Source of the DNA: Acidobacteriota bacterium
Lineage (GTDB): Bacteria > Acidobacteriota > Vicinamibacteria > Vicinamibacterales > UBA8438
NCBI GenBank assembly: GCA_012963185.1
Contig: DTWD01000431.1
Coordinates: 1-12,964, forward strand
DNA length: 12,964 nt
Direction of reading: 5' to 3'
Shown: piece after piece, positions 5,910 through 12,964 of the stretch
Layout of the letters: every line of letters begins with the position of its first letter
Numbering within the stretch: the first letter of the stretch is position 1
Program-made: the position numbers and the translations under genes
Notes under the pieces: generated by a model
Databases searched by the model: none
Seen by the model: only the letters and a program-made list of their open reading frames with translations
Told to the model about the DNA's origin: nothing

Positions 5910-7948
5910 TCTGTCTGCGGCAATACCTCAATACCTCCGGTGTACGTACTTCGTGGATATTGAGCCCCAGAATCAGGAAAAAAAGCATAGGCACTGAATT
6001 TCCATCCGCCTGGACGATTCGCAGGAAAAAACATCTCCACGTTAAAACGGTTCCCGCCGTTGACACTCCCGCATACAAACAAACCGTCGTCACTTGAATC
6101 ACCATAGCGCATCGCCTTAAAACAAACGGCGGTGTAATCAGTACGGTCAGTCAGAGTCAACGAACCCTCTAACTTCACAGTCGTTCCAGCTTCAACACAC
6201 CCACCGATCTCCTCATCAAACGCGAAACCAATTAATGCATGGGTGCCGATCTTTGCGCAGTACACTTCCGGACCGGCCTCAATCTTGCGTAGGTATCGAG
6301 TAACTCCAACTGTTTCCAAGGTATCTATTGAGCCTCTTGGATCAATATCCGTCGTCATAATAGATTGACCACCAGTCGCCTCCGTGAAACTGGGAAAGCG
6401 GTCATAAGTCGTCACACCGGACGCTTCCCCAAGCCGCTTAGCAAAGTAATTTACAACATGCATTTCCTCTGGTGGAACAAGGCCAGAACGAGACACATAG
6501 ACAAGAGCACGTTTAAGTCGATCGACAACAGGGCCGGCGCGAACACCATCTGCTGCCAACATATCGTTGACCGTCACTTCAATACTGCCTCCTTCCACTG
6601 GCGCGTTGAGATCTGGTAAAACACTTTTTTTCTCATTGAACTGGCCCTGATTAAGAAACACCTGGTACGTCGGCAGATCTTCGGGTGAAATTAGTCCCAT
6701 CCGATACAAAGTCAGTGGATTGTAGGTTACGAGCGGGGTAGTACGTTCGATACTGTACTCGCCTCCTGCTTCGGTAACACGGACACCCCCTTCCAACACT
6801 GCGCCATATGTGAACGCTCCCGGGTACAAGAGCGGTGTGTGTCCACTTGGCTTATGACCTTTCCGATCGATAGCGGTCTCGACTTCTAATAATGGAGGCC
6901 CCACTTCCTTCCATGTATTTGTGTACTCCCCATACTGGTGGCCCTGTTCGTGGAGCACTGTGGACAGGGTCGCCCAACCACCGGGCGGATAACCTTCAAC
7001 CGCTTTCAACACACCGGCACTACCGTAAAACCACGAATTGTCGAAAAGGCTCAACCCAATCCCTTTAATGGCATTCTGAACATTCCCATGAAACGCGGAA
7101 AAATCAGTGAACTGTGTCGCCTGACTCATAACCGCAACGACATCGTAAACATCATCAAAATACTCATAAAACATTCTTGTAATGAGATGTTCTCCGAAAT
7201 CTGAATCTCCGCCATGTACGCGCGTGTCGCCGAACTCTGGTACAAAAATATTGACCGCGTGCGACGCAAACTGCACCTTCTCATTCACTTGAATAATTTC
7301 TGATGTGGGAATATTCGGCGGCATAACCGAAAAAAACACGTTAACCGTCTCTTCTGTCTGGTCCTCGGTTATTCCCACATCACTAGGCACCGTAACCAGA
7401 AGGTCGGAAGGAATTACCAATTCCCCCCAGAACATCCTAGGCCGATCGACCCCCCACGAATACCGACGCAACGATTCATGAAGCAAATCGACAGTCCACG
7501 TCGGGTTAAACACACTTACCAATCGTCCATCGACCTGATCAGTTCCAGTGCGCACCCATGTTTCAATAACGTAACCTTCTTCGGTATTAGGATCACGACG
7601 ACGAAAAGTCACCACCTCGTGATCCCCAAGAATCAAGAAGTTATAAAACCCGAAATCACCCTGGTGCGTAGGACGGAGAAACCGAGGAAACTGGTCAGCC
7701 CGTAAAGGCCGTCCATCCGCTAAGGGAGTAGCTGTGCTGACGCCGGTTGCTGTCCTCTGCAGGAGACTAAGAGTAGTCGCGCACTCTCGCAATCGCTCTG
7801 ACCAACCAGTGGCATCGTCACTAAGCGTGAGGGCTTCGTACTGCTGCGCGACATCCTGCTGTGCGAGCAACAGCTGCCCTACGACTAGTAACATGCCGCC
7901 TACAAAACCGACACCGAAGTACCGCCCTCGACTCATCATACGTTTCAT
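5906..7948 (-). CDS. Large secreted HExxH putative zinc metalloprotease
   Basis: 680 aa. The N-terminus is a Sec-type signal (basic residues, hydrophobic core about 11-28, cleavage likely near Ala29), so it is exported. The first ~230 residues are mixed beta-rich sequence. The putative catalytic centre is LHEQGHQYG with HExxH at 333-337 (zinc ligands His333 and His337, general base Glu334). A metzincin would have His or Asp at position 343, where this protein has Thr; His365 or His370 in GHKPSGH could be the third ligand. PLTLYRMGLISPEDLP at 411-426 resembles a segment I associate with secreted bacterial HExxH proteins, and Met417 may serve as a Met-turn. The C-terminal ~120 residues contain Cys564, Cys584, Cys609 and Cys626 and are probably a disulfide-bearing beta domain. 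AGAAG precedes the ATG at 7948. The substrate is unknown and the family assignment unproven. Confidence 0.75.
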   Translation of the reverse strand: MKRMMSRGRYFGVGFVGGMLLVVGQLLLAQQDVAQQYEALTLSDDATGWSERLRECATTLSLLQRTATGVSTATPLADGRPLRADQFPRFLRPTHQGDFGFYNFLILGDHEVVTFRRRDPNTEEGYVIETWVRTGTDQVDGRLVSVFNPTWTVDLLHESLRRYSWGVDRPRMFWGELVIPSDLLVTVPSDVGITEDQTEETVNVFFSVMPPNIPTSEIIQVNEKVQFASHAVNIFVPEFGDTRVHGGDSDFGEHLITRMFYEYFDDVYDVVAVMSQATQFTDFSAFHGNVQNAIKGIGLSLFDNSWFYGSAGVLKAVEGYPPGGWATLSTVLHEQGHQYGEYTNTWKEVGPPLLEVETAIDRKGHKPSGHTPLLYPGAFTYGAVLEGGVRVTEAGGEYSIERTTPLVTYNPLTLYRMGLISPEDLPTYQVFLNQGQFNEKKSVLPDLNAPVEGGSIEVTVNDMLAADGVRAGPVVDRLKRALVYVSRSGLVPPEEMHVVNYFAKRLGEASGVTTYDRFPSFTEATGGQSIMTTDIDPRGSIDTLETVGVTRYLRKIEAGPEVYCAKIGTHALIGFAFDEEIGGCVEAGTTVKLEGSLTLTDRTDYTAVCFKAMRYGDSSDDGLFVCGSVNGGNRFNVEMFFPANRPGGWKFSAYAFFPDSGAQYPRSTYTGGIEVLPQTD

Positions 7949-8153
7949 TAGTCTTCTAAGAAAGTCCAGTCACATCAGACTACCGAAACTCGAATAGCAC
8001 CTTCCGTCCTGCCCGTGAAAACATTATGCCGGCCCAACTCGAAAGACTTGAATCGTACAGTCCACTGGTAATGACCGGCCCGATACTTTCGGCACGAATA
8101 GTCTTGCCATAATCTATACACGAAACTTCTAGGGAGCGATCAACGGGAAGTTC
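7949..8153. other. Intergenic region between glpX and the secreted protease gene
   Basis: About 205 bp with no supportable gene. It should hold the 3' end of the glpX transcript and the promoter of the protease gene, both read on the - strand. I see no strong terminator: only a weak 6-bp stem (AACTTC/GAAGTT) with a 17-nt loop just past the glpX stop, without a T-run. Two GGGCCGG units about 40 nt apart on the - strand make an imperfect direct repeat, possibly an operator, but the match is short. No riboswitch or tRNA fold was recognised. Confidence 0.5.
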
Positions 8154-9146
8154 CTAAAGACGCAATCCCCTGCGATTAGCCTGGTCCTTCACATGAATCG
8201 TATCGATGAACTGCACTTGATGTGGCTTGCTCTGCATGACCACAGAACTGGTGCGACATCCTTCACCAAAAAATCGCACACCCTTCATCAGAGACCCTTC
8301 AGTCACACCGGTGGCGGCAAAAATGATATTTTCGCCTGATGCCAGATCGGCAGATGTATAAACCTTATTAAAATCGTCAACACCCATAGCGCTTGCACGC
8401 TCTTTTTTTTCGTCACTATCCAATACTAAGCGGCCAAAAATTTCACCACCAAGACATCGCATCGCTGCGGCTGCCAAGACACCCTCTGGTGCCCCGCCAC
8501 TTCCCATAACAACATCAACACCACTACCAACCACAGCTGCCCCTATCGCAGCCGTCAGATCACCATCTCCTATTAGTCGAATACGTGCGCCGGCATCTCT
8601 GATTTCTTCAATCAACTGTTCATGACGTGTGCGATCAAGAACGACAACAACCAAGTCTTCGACGTCGCGATCAAGACGCTTTGCAATTTCCTGGAGGTTA
8701 TGAGCCACTGGCGCATCGAGATCTACAACCCCTTTTGACTGAGCACCTACAACCAGCTTTTCCATATAAACGTCCGGGGCATGCAATAACCCCCCACGCT
8801 CAGATGCCGCTAACACTGCAATGGCCCGAGGGGCCCCGGTGGCACATAAATTTGTACCTTCCAATGGATCGACTGCAATATCTACCTGTATCAATCCGGT
8901 CTCACCTTTGGCCCCGCGACCGACCTCTTCGCCTATGTAAAGCATCGGTGCCTTATCACGCTCTCCCTCGCCGATCACGACGCGACCGTCGATCGGGACG
9001 GAATCAAGTGTGGACCTCATTGCTTCAACCGCGACATGATCTGACCGGTGCCGGTCACCTTGCCCCATCGTATGGGCACAAGCGATAGCCGCCTCTTCAA
9101 CAACTTGCAGAAACGCTGGAGCCAATTCTGGCCAGTTCGACGCCAC
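8154..9146 (-). CDS. glpX: Class II fructose-1,6-bisphosphatase (GlpX type)
   Basis: 330 aa, close to E. coli GlpX. It hydrolyses fructose 1,6-bisphosphate to fructose 6-phosphate in gluconeogenesis, with a divalent metal in a Li+-sensitive phosphatase fold. Signatures: [19 protein letters not shown] 58-76, the metal-binding DPLEGT 93-98, GDGDL 193-197, GSGGAPEGV 215-223 and ATGVTEGSL 278-286. The start is GTG at 9146, preceded by AGGGAG seven bases upstream within the last codons of the acyl-CoA dehydrogenase gene, whose stop lies 2 bp away. Co-transcription with that gene is therefore likely. An eight-A run on the coding strand (near 8403-8410, codons for DEKKE) is in frame with family sequence and is no frameshift. 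The bifunctional sedoheptulose bisphosphatase of cyanobacteria is related, but no Calvin-cycle gene is near. Confidence 0.93.
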   Translation of the reverse strand: MASNWPELAPAFLQVVEEAAIACAHTMGQGDRHRSDHVAVEAMRSTLDSVPIDGRVVIGEGERDKAPMLYIGEEVGRGAKGETGLIQVDIAVDPLEGTNLCATGAPRAIAVLAASERGGLLHAPDVYMEKLVVGAQSKGVVDLDAPVAHNLQEIAKRLDRDVEDLVVVVLDRTRHEQLIEEIRDAGARIRLIGDGDLTAAIGAAVVGSGVDVVMGSGGAPEGVLAAAAMRCLGGEIFGRLVLDSDEKKERASAMGVDDFNKVYTSADLASGENIIFAATGVTEGSLMKGVRFFGEGCRTSSVVMQSKPHQVQFIDTIHVKDQANRRGLRL

Positions 9147-9148
9147 GC

Positions 9149-10357
9149 TTATACTCCCTCTCGATAGGCAGGCAATTCACAACGAGTTGGTTTATCAACA
9201 CGGTAACCAAGGGCATAGTCTGCCTGCATCAGCTTATGAATCTCCCTAGTTCCCTCATAAATAACAGCACCTTTGCAATTGCGGTAAAACCGACCTACCG
9301 GATATTCATCGGAATACCCATTCGCACCATGGATCTGAACAGAATCAGCAGCTGCCCGCTCAGAGGCTACCGTACTGAACCACTTGGCTAAGCCCGTTTC
9401 ACGGGTATTTCGCCTACCAATATTCTTCAACCACGCTGACCGCTGCCAAAGCAATCGAGACGCTTGGTAGTCCGACTCCATTTGCGAGATCATTTCCTTC
9501 ACCAACTGATGTTGTCCAATAGCGACACCAAACGTCTTACGCTCCTTCGCATACGAAACGCTTGCATCTCTGCATGCACGGATTAGACCTGTCGCACCAG
9601 CCGCTACACTCAGACGTCCTTGATCAAGCGCAGCCATTGCGATCTTAAAGCCTTCACCCTCTTGACCCAGTAGGTTACTGGACGGCACTTTGACCTCGTC
9701 CATCTTGAAATAGCCCGTATTGCCAGCCAAAATCCCCCACTTCTCAGTTAACGTGCCACTTGAAAACCCTTCAAATTCTCGCTCAACAATAAAAGCGCTG
9801 ATTCCGGATGCGTCACGTTTCTTCTTTTTCTCAAGGTCACTGTATGCAAATACAAGAAAGTGATCGGCAACATCACCAAGGGAAATCCACATCTTCTCAC
9901 CACTAAGCAAAAAGTTGTCACCCTGCTTTACCGCAACAGTCTGAATGCCGCGGACATCACTCCCAGCCCCTGGTTCCGTAAGCCCGTAACTGGCAATCTT
10001 CTTTCCTTGCGCCTGAGGAACGAGATAACGCTGTTTCTGCTCCTCTGTGCCCCATGTCAACAAACTCAAACAGTTCAAACCTACGTGCACGGACAGAATC
10101 ACGCGCAGTGATGTGTCCACATACTCCGCCTCTTCACACGCAAGTCCGAAACTCAGATAATCCATACCCGAACCACCGTACTGCGTTGGCACGCAGATTC
10201 CAAGCAAGCCTAATTCGGCCATCTGAATAAGGATATTTGGGTCAAATTGATGAGCCCGATCTAATTCTCGTATCCGTGGAGCGATTTCACGCGCTCCCCA
10301 TTCACGAACTGACTTTTCAACTAATAACTGTTCTTCATTAAAATCAAAATTAATCAC
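9149..10357 (-). CDS. Acyl-CoA dehydrogenase (short-chain/glutaryl-CoA type)
   Basis: 402 aa, full length for the family. An FAD enzyme that forms the alpha,beta double bond of an acyl-CoA and passes electrons to ETF. N-terminal helical domain about 1-120; [11 protein letters not shown] 124-134 and MWISLGD 156-162 contact FAD in the beta domain; C-terminal helical domain has [13 protein letters not shown] 245-257, RKTFG 273-277, [18 protein letters not shown] 343-360, and IYEGTREIH 366-374 with Glu368 in the place of the catalytic base. A Lys-rich insert EKKKKRD at 176-182 lies in a surface loop. The layout resembles butyryl-CoA or glutaryl-CoA dehydrogenases, but substrate length cannot be read reliably. 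The start is GTG at 10357 with a GTAGGGA sequence upstream at slightly long spacing. Probably transcribed with glpX, 2 bp downstream. Confidence 0.92.
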   Translation of the reverse strand: MINFDFNEEQLLVEKSVREWGAREIAPRIRELDRAHQFDPNILIQMAELGLLGICVPTQYGGSGMDYLSFGLACEEAEYVDTSLRVILSVHVGLNCLSLLTWGTEEQKQRYLVPQAQGKKIASYGLTEPGAGSDVRGIQTVAVKQGDNFLLSGEKMWISLGDVADHFLVFAYSDLEKKKKRDASGISAFIVEREFEGFSSGTLTEKWGILAGNTGYFKMDEVKVPSSNLLGQEGEGFKIAMAALDQGRLSVAAGATGLIRACRDASVSYAKERKTFGVAIGQHQLVKEMISQMESDYQASRLLWQRSAWLKNIGRRNTRETGLAKWFSTVASERAAADSVQIHGANGYSDEYPVGRFYRNCKGAVIYEGTREIHKLMQADYALGYRVDKPTRCELPAYREGV

Positions 10358-10376
10358 GGGTCTTTTATCCCTACCT

Positions 10377-10405
10377 GTTATACGTAATCCGAATCAGAAA
10401 ATCAC
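10377..10405 (-). promoter_or_regulatory. Possible sigma-70 promoter for the acyl-CoA dehydrogenase-glpX pair
   Basis: On the - strand, GTGATT (10405-10400) is followed after 17 nt by TATAAC (10382-10377), a five-of-six match to the -10 consensus; the -35 matches at only three of six. The predicted start near 10370 would give a leader of about 13 nt containing the AGGGA-type ribosome binding site. It overlaps the stop of the upstream SAM hydrolase gene. Weak evidence, and unverified. Confidence 0.3.
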
Positions 10406-11196
10406 TTTTCCCGACGCACGATGACCGGAAACCCAGACTCAACGGATAGGCGCTCCGCAGCACTCTCCGCATTCGCAGCAAATTCTAGTCTTTCAGTACT
10501 TCCGAACAAGCCACATACTTCATCAACTCCAATATCTGAATAGGTATCCACCACACGACCGATACGTTCATTGCCTATTTCAACTTGCATAGAACCCCGC
10601 TCAGCTAAACGGTTAAACGTCTTTCGGCCTATGTTTGTCACGATATTGCCAAATCGATCAATTAGTAACACTTCTCCAACGATTCGATCATTTTCGACCA
10701 ACGGATCACGCGCCTCAAGCAACTGATAATCCGTGAGTTGACGCCCAAAAGCTGACAAATGAACACCTTTCGCGATCCATGCAGCCGCCGGCGCAAAACG
10801 ATCGCGGCCTTCGAACGTACGACTCACCGTTGGCCGTGCATAACGTCGTTCCGTAAGTTCCACGACAAGCTGCGGGGACCTCTCACGAAAAACATCCGTA
10901 ACAACACCATTATCAGGGGCAACGAACCTATAGTTTCCGATATCCGCGGCTAGAGCACGTCGGTCTGAGCCAACACCTGGATCGACCACTACGAGAAAAA
11001 CTGTCCCAGGAGGAAAATACTTATAAGCTGCAGCAAGCTCTAGACTCGCGGCCATCACATCGTGAGGTGGAACATCATGAGTAATATCGACAACATTCGC
11101 ATCAGGACATATATCGAGCACTACTCCCTTTATTACACCGGAATAATGGTCCGAAGTTCCGAAATCTGTGAGTAGAGCGACAACCGGTCGCGACAT
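10402..11196 (-). CDS. S-adenosyl-L-methionine hydrolase (DUF62 / SAM hydroxide adenosyltransferase family)
   Basis: 264 aa, typical of this family, which is related to fluorinase and chlorinase. Characterised relatives cleave SAM with water to adenosine and methionine. Family marks: LLTDFGTSDHYSGVIKGV 8-25, DITHDVPPHD 37-46, VVDPGVGSDRRALAADI 70-86 (Asp72, Arg79), APDNG 93-97, and TFEGRDRFAPAAAW 127-140, then RFGNIVTNI in the C-terminal barrel. The family normally reads HGRD at that site, and its His forms the Asp-Arg-His water-holding triad; here position 129 is Glu (codon GAA at 10812-10810). This may alter or abolish hydrolysis. The ATG at 11196 has GAGGA close upstream (spacing 3 nt). 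It has its own 171-bp upstream region with a stable hairpin. No halogenation genes are nearby, so a halogenase role is not supported. Confidence 0.88.
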   Translation of the reverse strand: MSRPVVALLTDFGTSDHYSGVIKGVVLDICPDANVVDITHDVPPHDVMAASLELAAAYKYFPPGTVFLVVVDPGVGSDRRALAADIGNYRFVAPDNGVVTDVFRERSPQLVVELTERRYARPTVSRTFEGRDRFAPAAAWIAKGVHLSAFGRQLTDYQLLEARDPLVENDRIVGEVLLIDRFGNIVTNIGRKTFNRLAERGSMQVEIGNERIGRVVDTYSDIGVDEVCGLFGSTERLEFAANAESAAERLSVESGFPVIVRREK

Positions 11197-11220
11197 AGTT
11201 CCTCAAGTGCCAGACTGGAC

Positions 11221-11246
11221 TCTAAAGAGGGCGAGGCCCTCTAGAC
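11221..11246 (-). terminator. Strong hairpin in the bactofilin-SAM hydrolase gap (terminator or leader element)
   Basis: AGAGGGC (11226-11232), loop GAG, GCCCTCT (11236-11242) form a perfect 7-bp stem. Flanking TCTA and TAGA can lengthen it with a small bulge. On the - strand it is followed by only three Ts (CTCTTTAGAG), so as an intrinsic terminator for the bactofilin transcript it is weak. It sits about 30 nt upstream of the SAM hydrolase ATG and could equally be part of that gene's leader. No known SAM riboswitch core was recognised around it. Confidence 0.45.
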
Positions 11247-11367
11247 ACCACCCAATACTGAACTACAATCTTCCACCAGTATTTAAACGCATCACAACGC
11301 AGGTAGTTCACGCTATTCGATTGCCGAGAAATCAACTGAAAGCCAACTCACCATGACAGTGGCAAGA

Positions 11368-11898
11368 CTATGTTGTTCGCGGTCCTGCGGTCCTTGATGC
11401 CGACCTGCCAGGTCGAACCTTCTCAGGCTCTTCGTTCACAATCGACGTAGTTTTGTTCGTCGACATATCCACGTTGCCACGAAAATGCGCGCCTTCTGCT
11501 ATCGCAACACGCGGAGCCGCAATATCTCCATCCAATGAACCACTCTCTCTAATGTTGACTTTTTCAGTCGCCGTCACATTACCAACGACCGCACCAAGAA
11601 TGACCACTGACTTTGCAAACACCTCTGCCGTGATTCGTCCATTCGGGCCAATAGTCAGCATATGCTGGCGAAGTTCAATCTTGCCGTCGACTTGGCCCTC
11701 AATTGTGAGGTCTTCACTACCGTTAACCTCACCTTTAATGACGACTGACTTCCCGACGTTGACGACATCCCTAATATTAGTCTTCGTGTCTCCGCTCGCA
11801 TTTCTTACAGCTGACGTTGTTGATACAGACTGTCCCTGTTCAATGATCGTAGCCGCTCCAGCACTCGAAGGACGAACTGCTTCATCACGTTTCCACAT
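11368..11898 (-). CDS. Bactofilin (polymer-forming cytoskeletal protein)
   Basis: 176 aa from ATG at 11898. Bactofilins self-assemble without nucleotide into filaments at the membrane and organise cell-wall enzymes, stalks or chromosome-segregation proteins. The core at about residues 41-138 is a right-handed beta-helix of short repeats: VVNVGKSVVIKGEVNG, DLTIEGQVDGKIE, LTIGPNGRITAEVFAKSVV, GAVVGNVTATEKVNI, GSLDGDIAAPRVAIAEGAHF. It is flanked by disordered Ser/Thr-rich and basic tails, as usual. I chose ATG 11898 over an upstream in-frame TTG (11940) because GGAG (11910-11907) lies 8 nt before it and MWKRDE is a common bactofilin start. A good promoter lies at 11977-12005. The gene stands apart from the downstream SAM hydrolase (171-bp gap), and no M23 peptidase partner is adjacent. 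The C-terminal tail is rich in Arg and Pro. Confidence 0.9.
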   Translation of the reverse strand: MWKRDEAVRPSSAGAATIIEQGQSVSTTSAVRNASGDTKTNIRDVVNVGKSVVIKGEVNGSEDLTIEGQVDGKIELRQHMLTIGPNGRITAEVFAKSVVILGAVVGNVTATEKVNIRESGSLDGDIAAPRVAIAEGAHFRGNVDMSTNKTTSIVNEEPEKVRPGRSASRTAGPRTT

Positions 11899-11976
11899 GG
11901 GAACATCTCCGGTTTGTTCTTGTTGCAGTGTCGCTGGCAACCATTAGAATTTAACGGCTAGGTCAACCAGTAAGTC

Positions 11977-12005
11977 AGTATACGAAAGCGCCTTAAGCCT
12001 GTCTA
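11977..12005 (-). promoter_or_regulatory. Sigma-70-like promoter for the bactofilin gene
   Basis: On the - strand TAGACA (12005-12000) and TATACT (11982-11977) are separated by exactly 17 nt; each hexamer matches consensus at five of six positions. Transcription would start near 11970, giving a leader of about 72 nt before the ATG at 11898. This is the best promoter match in the window. Confidence 0.55.
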
Positions 12006-12014
12006 GTCCTTCCG

Positions 12015-12043
12015 TTGCTGAGGGTTAGGGGCGATGGTAAGAT
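12015..12043 (+). promoter_or_regulatory. Possible promoter for cysteine desulfurase, predicting a leaderless mRNA
   Basis: TTGCTG (12015-12020), a 17-nt spacer and TAAGAT (12038-12043) give a weaker match (three and four of six). The predicted start falls at about 12050-12052, that is on or next to the ATG at 12052, and no Shine-Dalgarno is visible in front of that ATG. It lies 10 bp from the divergent bactofilin promoter. Confidence 0.3.
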
Positions 12044-12051
12044 CAGAATAG

Positions 12052-12964
12052 ATGCGCATCTACTTAGACCACAATGCCACCACACCGGTCGATTCTACTG
12101 TCGTAGATACAGTTTCTAATGTGCTTCGAGACTGCTATGGCAACGCATCGAGCGTGCATACATTTGGGCAGTCCGCAAAGGCCTTGCTCGACGACGCACG
12201 TGCCTCTGTCGCTGCTCTACTCGGTGCGCAGCCAGCAGAAATAGTGTTTACCGGCGGGGGCACAGAATCTGACAACCTTGCGATTCGTGGGGCGGCTGGA
12301 GTTTCTAGTCCAAACGGGCGGCGTCACTTAATTGCTTCTACAATCGAGCATGAAGCTGTCTTAAACACCATCAAAGATCTCACACGGCATGGATGGACAG
12401 CAACTTATCTTCCCGTCGGGGCCTCAGGCATTGTGAACCCATCCGATCTCCAAACCGCTATCACTGACCAAACTGCGCTCGTTTCTGTTATGCACGCAAA
12501 CAATGAAATCGGGACACTTCAACCCATCACTGAGCTAGCTTCTATCGCTCACACTCACGGAGCGTTGTTCCACACCGATGCTGTGCAGACCGCTGGCAAA
12601 TACCCAGTCAGTGCAAGCGAGCTCGGGGTTGATCTTCTTTCAATTTCTGGACATAAGTTTAATGGCCCAAAAGGCGTCGGCGCACTGTGGGTACGAAGAG
12701 GGACACGACTCACCTCAAGTCTTACCGGTGGCCGCCAGGAAAGAAATCGCCGCGCTGGAACTGAAAATGTCGCCGGCATTGCTGGACTTGGTGTTGCCGC
12801 TCAAGTTGCAGTAGACAAATTGAATGGTGAAACATCCCGACTCGGCCGACTAAGAGACCGCCTCGAATCCGAAATCCTCTGTAATGTTTCCGGCGCCGAG
12901 TTAAACGGTACGGGTCAACGGGTCAGCAACACCACTAATATTAGTGGTGTTGCTGACCCGTTGA
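12052..12964 (+). CDS. Cysteine desulfurase (IscS/NifS family), C-terminus cut off by window edge
   Basis: Frame open from ATG 12052 to the window end, 304 codons; full-length relatives have about 380-400. This PLP enzyme takes sulfur from cysteine as a persulfide for Fe-S clusters and tRNA thiolation. Seen: YLDHNATTP 4-12, TGGGTESDNLAI 67-78, the PLP-contacting EHEAV 99-103 (His100), HANNEIGT 148-155, TDAVQT 175-180 (Asp176, Gln179), the PLP lysine Lys202 in SGHKFNGPKG, and GGRQERNRRAGTENVAGI 226-243. The active-site Cys loop would lie beyond the window, so group I or II cannot be decided. After NTTNIS (293-298) the family usually continues with Phe; here SGVADPL falls in a palindrome, and residues after about 296 are probably not genuine. 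No Shine-Dalgarno is visible. Its downstream neighbour (often mnmA or iscU) is not in view. Confidence 0.92.
   Translation, partial: MRIYLDHNATTPVDSTVVDTVSNVLRDCYGNASSVHTFGQSAKALLDDARASVAALLGAQPAEIVFTGGGTESDNLAIRGAAGVSSPNGRRHLIASTIEHEAVLNTIKDLTRHGWTATYLPVGASGIVNPSDLQTAITDQTALVSVMHANNEIGTLQPITELASIAHTHGALFHTDAVQTAGKYPVSASELGVDLLSISGHKFNGPKGVGALWVRRGTRLTSSLTGGRQERNRRAGTENVAGIAGLGVAAQVAVDKLNGETSRLGRLRDRLESEILCNVSGAELNGTGQRVSNTTNISGVADPL
12915..12964. repeat. Perfect 50-bp palindrome at the window edge (probable assembly fold-back)
   Basis: Bases 12940-12964 are the exact reverse complement of 12915-12939, centred on AATATT with no loop and no mismatch, and the palindrome stops exactly where the sequence stops. 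It lies inside the conserved coding sequence of the cysteine desulfurase. The left arm encodes good family sequence (GQRVSNTTN), while the right arm encodes a departure from the family. This is what a contig ending in a folded-back read looks like. A natural cruciform is the less likely alternative. Confidence 0.9.

Noticed and set aside
5773..6105. 110-codon open frame on the - strand across the tsaC-protease junction.
   Set aside because: It is out of frame with the well-supported protease C-terminus, which it overlaps by about 200 bp, and has no family features.
7949..8153. Riboswitch or small RNA in the largest intergenic gap.
   Set aside because: Only short imperfect repeats and weak stems are visible; no known core motif or terminator was found.
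8403..8410. Eight-base A-run on the coding strand of glpX as a programmed slippage or frameshift site.
   Set aside because: The frame is intact on both sides, matches the class II FBPase family, and no alternative frame continues usefully.
10402..11196. SAM-dependent halogenase (chlorinase/fluorinase) as the role of the DUF62 gene.
   Set aside because: Those enzymes are rare members of the family. Neighbouring genes are housekeeping, and nothing points to halometabolite synthesis.
11453..11947. 164-codon open frame on the + strand opposite bactofilin.
   Set aside because: It is the antisense shadow of a clear bactofilin beta-helix; no ribosome binding site or domain supports it.

Overview
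The window is a piece of a Gram-negative, probably free-living bacterial chromosome of roughly balanced base composition. The gene mix fits Acidobacteriota: a bactofilin opening with MWKR, a TPR plus S-layer-homology lipoprotein, class II FBPase, a DUF62-type SAM hydrolase and an acyl-CoA dehydrogenase. That placement is an inference from gene content, not a proven assignment. There is no rRNA, tRNA, CRISPR array, insertion sequence or phage gene.

Positions 1-2977 (+) are the end of a surface-polysaccharide operon. It holds the C-terminal part of a GT4 glycosyltransferase, a polyprenyl-phosphate sugar-1-phosphate transferase that starts glycan assembly on the lipid carrier, and a UDP-glucuronate decarboxylase that supplies UDP-xylose. 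The genes overlap by 4 bp or are 3 bp apart. The operon converges with the next cluster across a 16-bp gap.

Positions 2994-5746 (-) form a tightly coupled operon read right to left: tsaC (tRNA t6A synthesis), an unrecognised 71-codon ORF overlapping both neighbours by 4 bp, a TPR/SLH envelope lipoprotein, and a PgsA-type phospholipid synthase. The 159-bp gap upstream of tsaC is almost filled by an unannotated, very basic 47-codon ORF on the + strand (5766-5909). Its tail overlaps the tail of a large secreted HExxH metalloprotease-like gene (5906-7948, -).

Positions 8154-11898 (-) carry glpX (gluconeogenic FBPase), an acyl-CoA dehydrogenase 2 bp upstream of it, a SAM hydrolase-family gene with an unusual substitution at a presumed catalytic residue, and a bactofilin. 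Bactofilin and the cysteine desulfurase (12052 onward, +) are divergent, with back-to-back promoter-like sequences in a gap of about 150 bp.

The right edge ends in a perfect 50-bp palindrome (12915-12964) inside the cysteine desulfurase gene. It is probably a fold-back artefact at a contig end, so the last 25 bases should not be trusted. No clear multi-gene novel system is visible. The best candidates for something undescribed are the 47-codon basic ORF, the 71-codon nested ORF and the large secreted protease-like protein.
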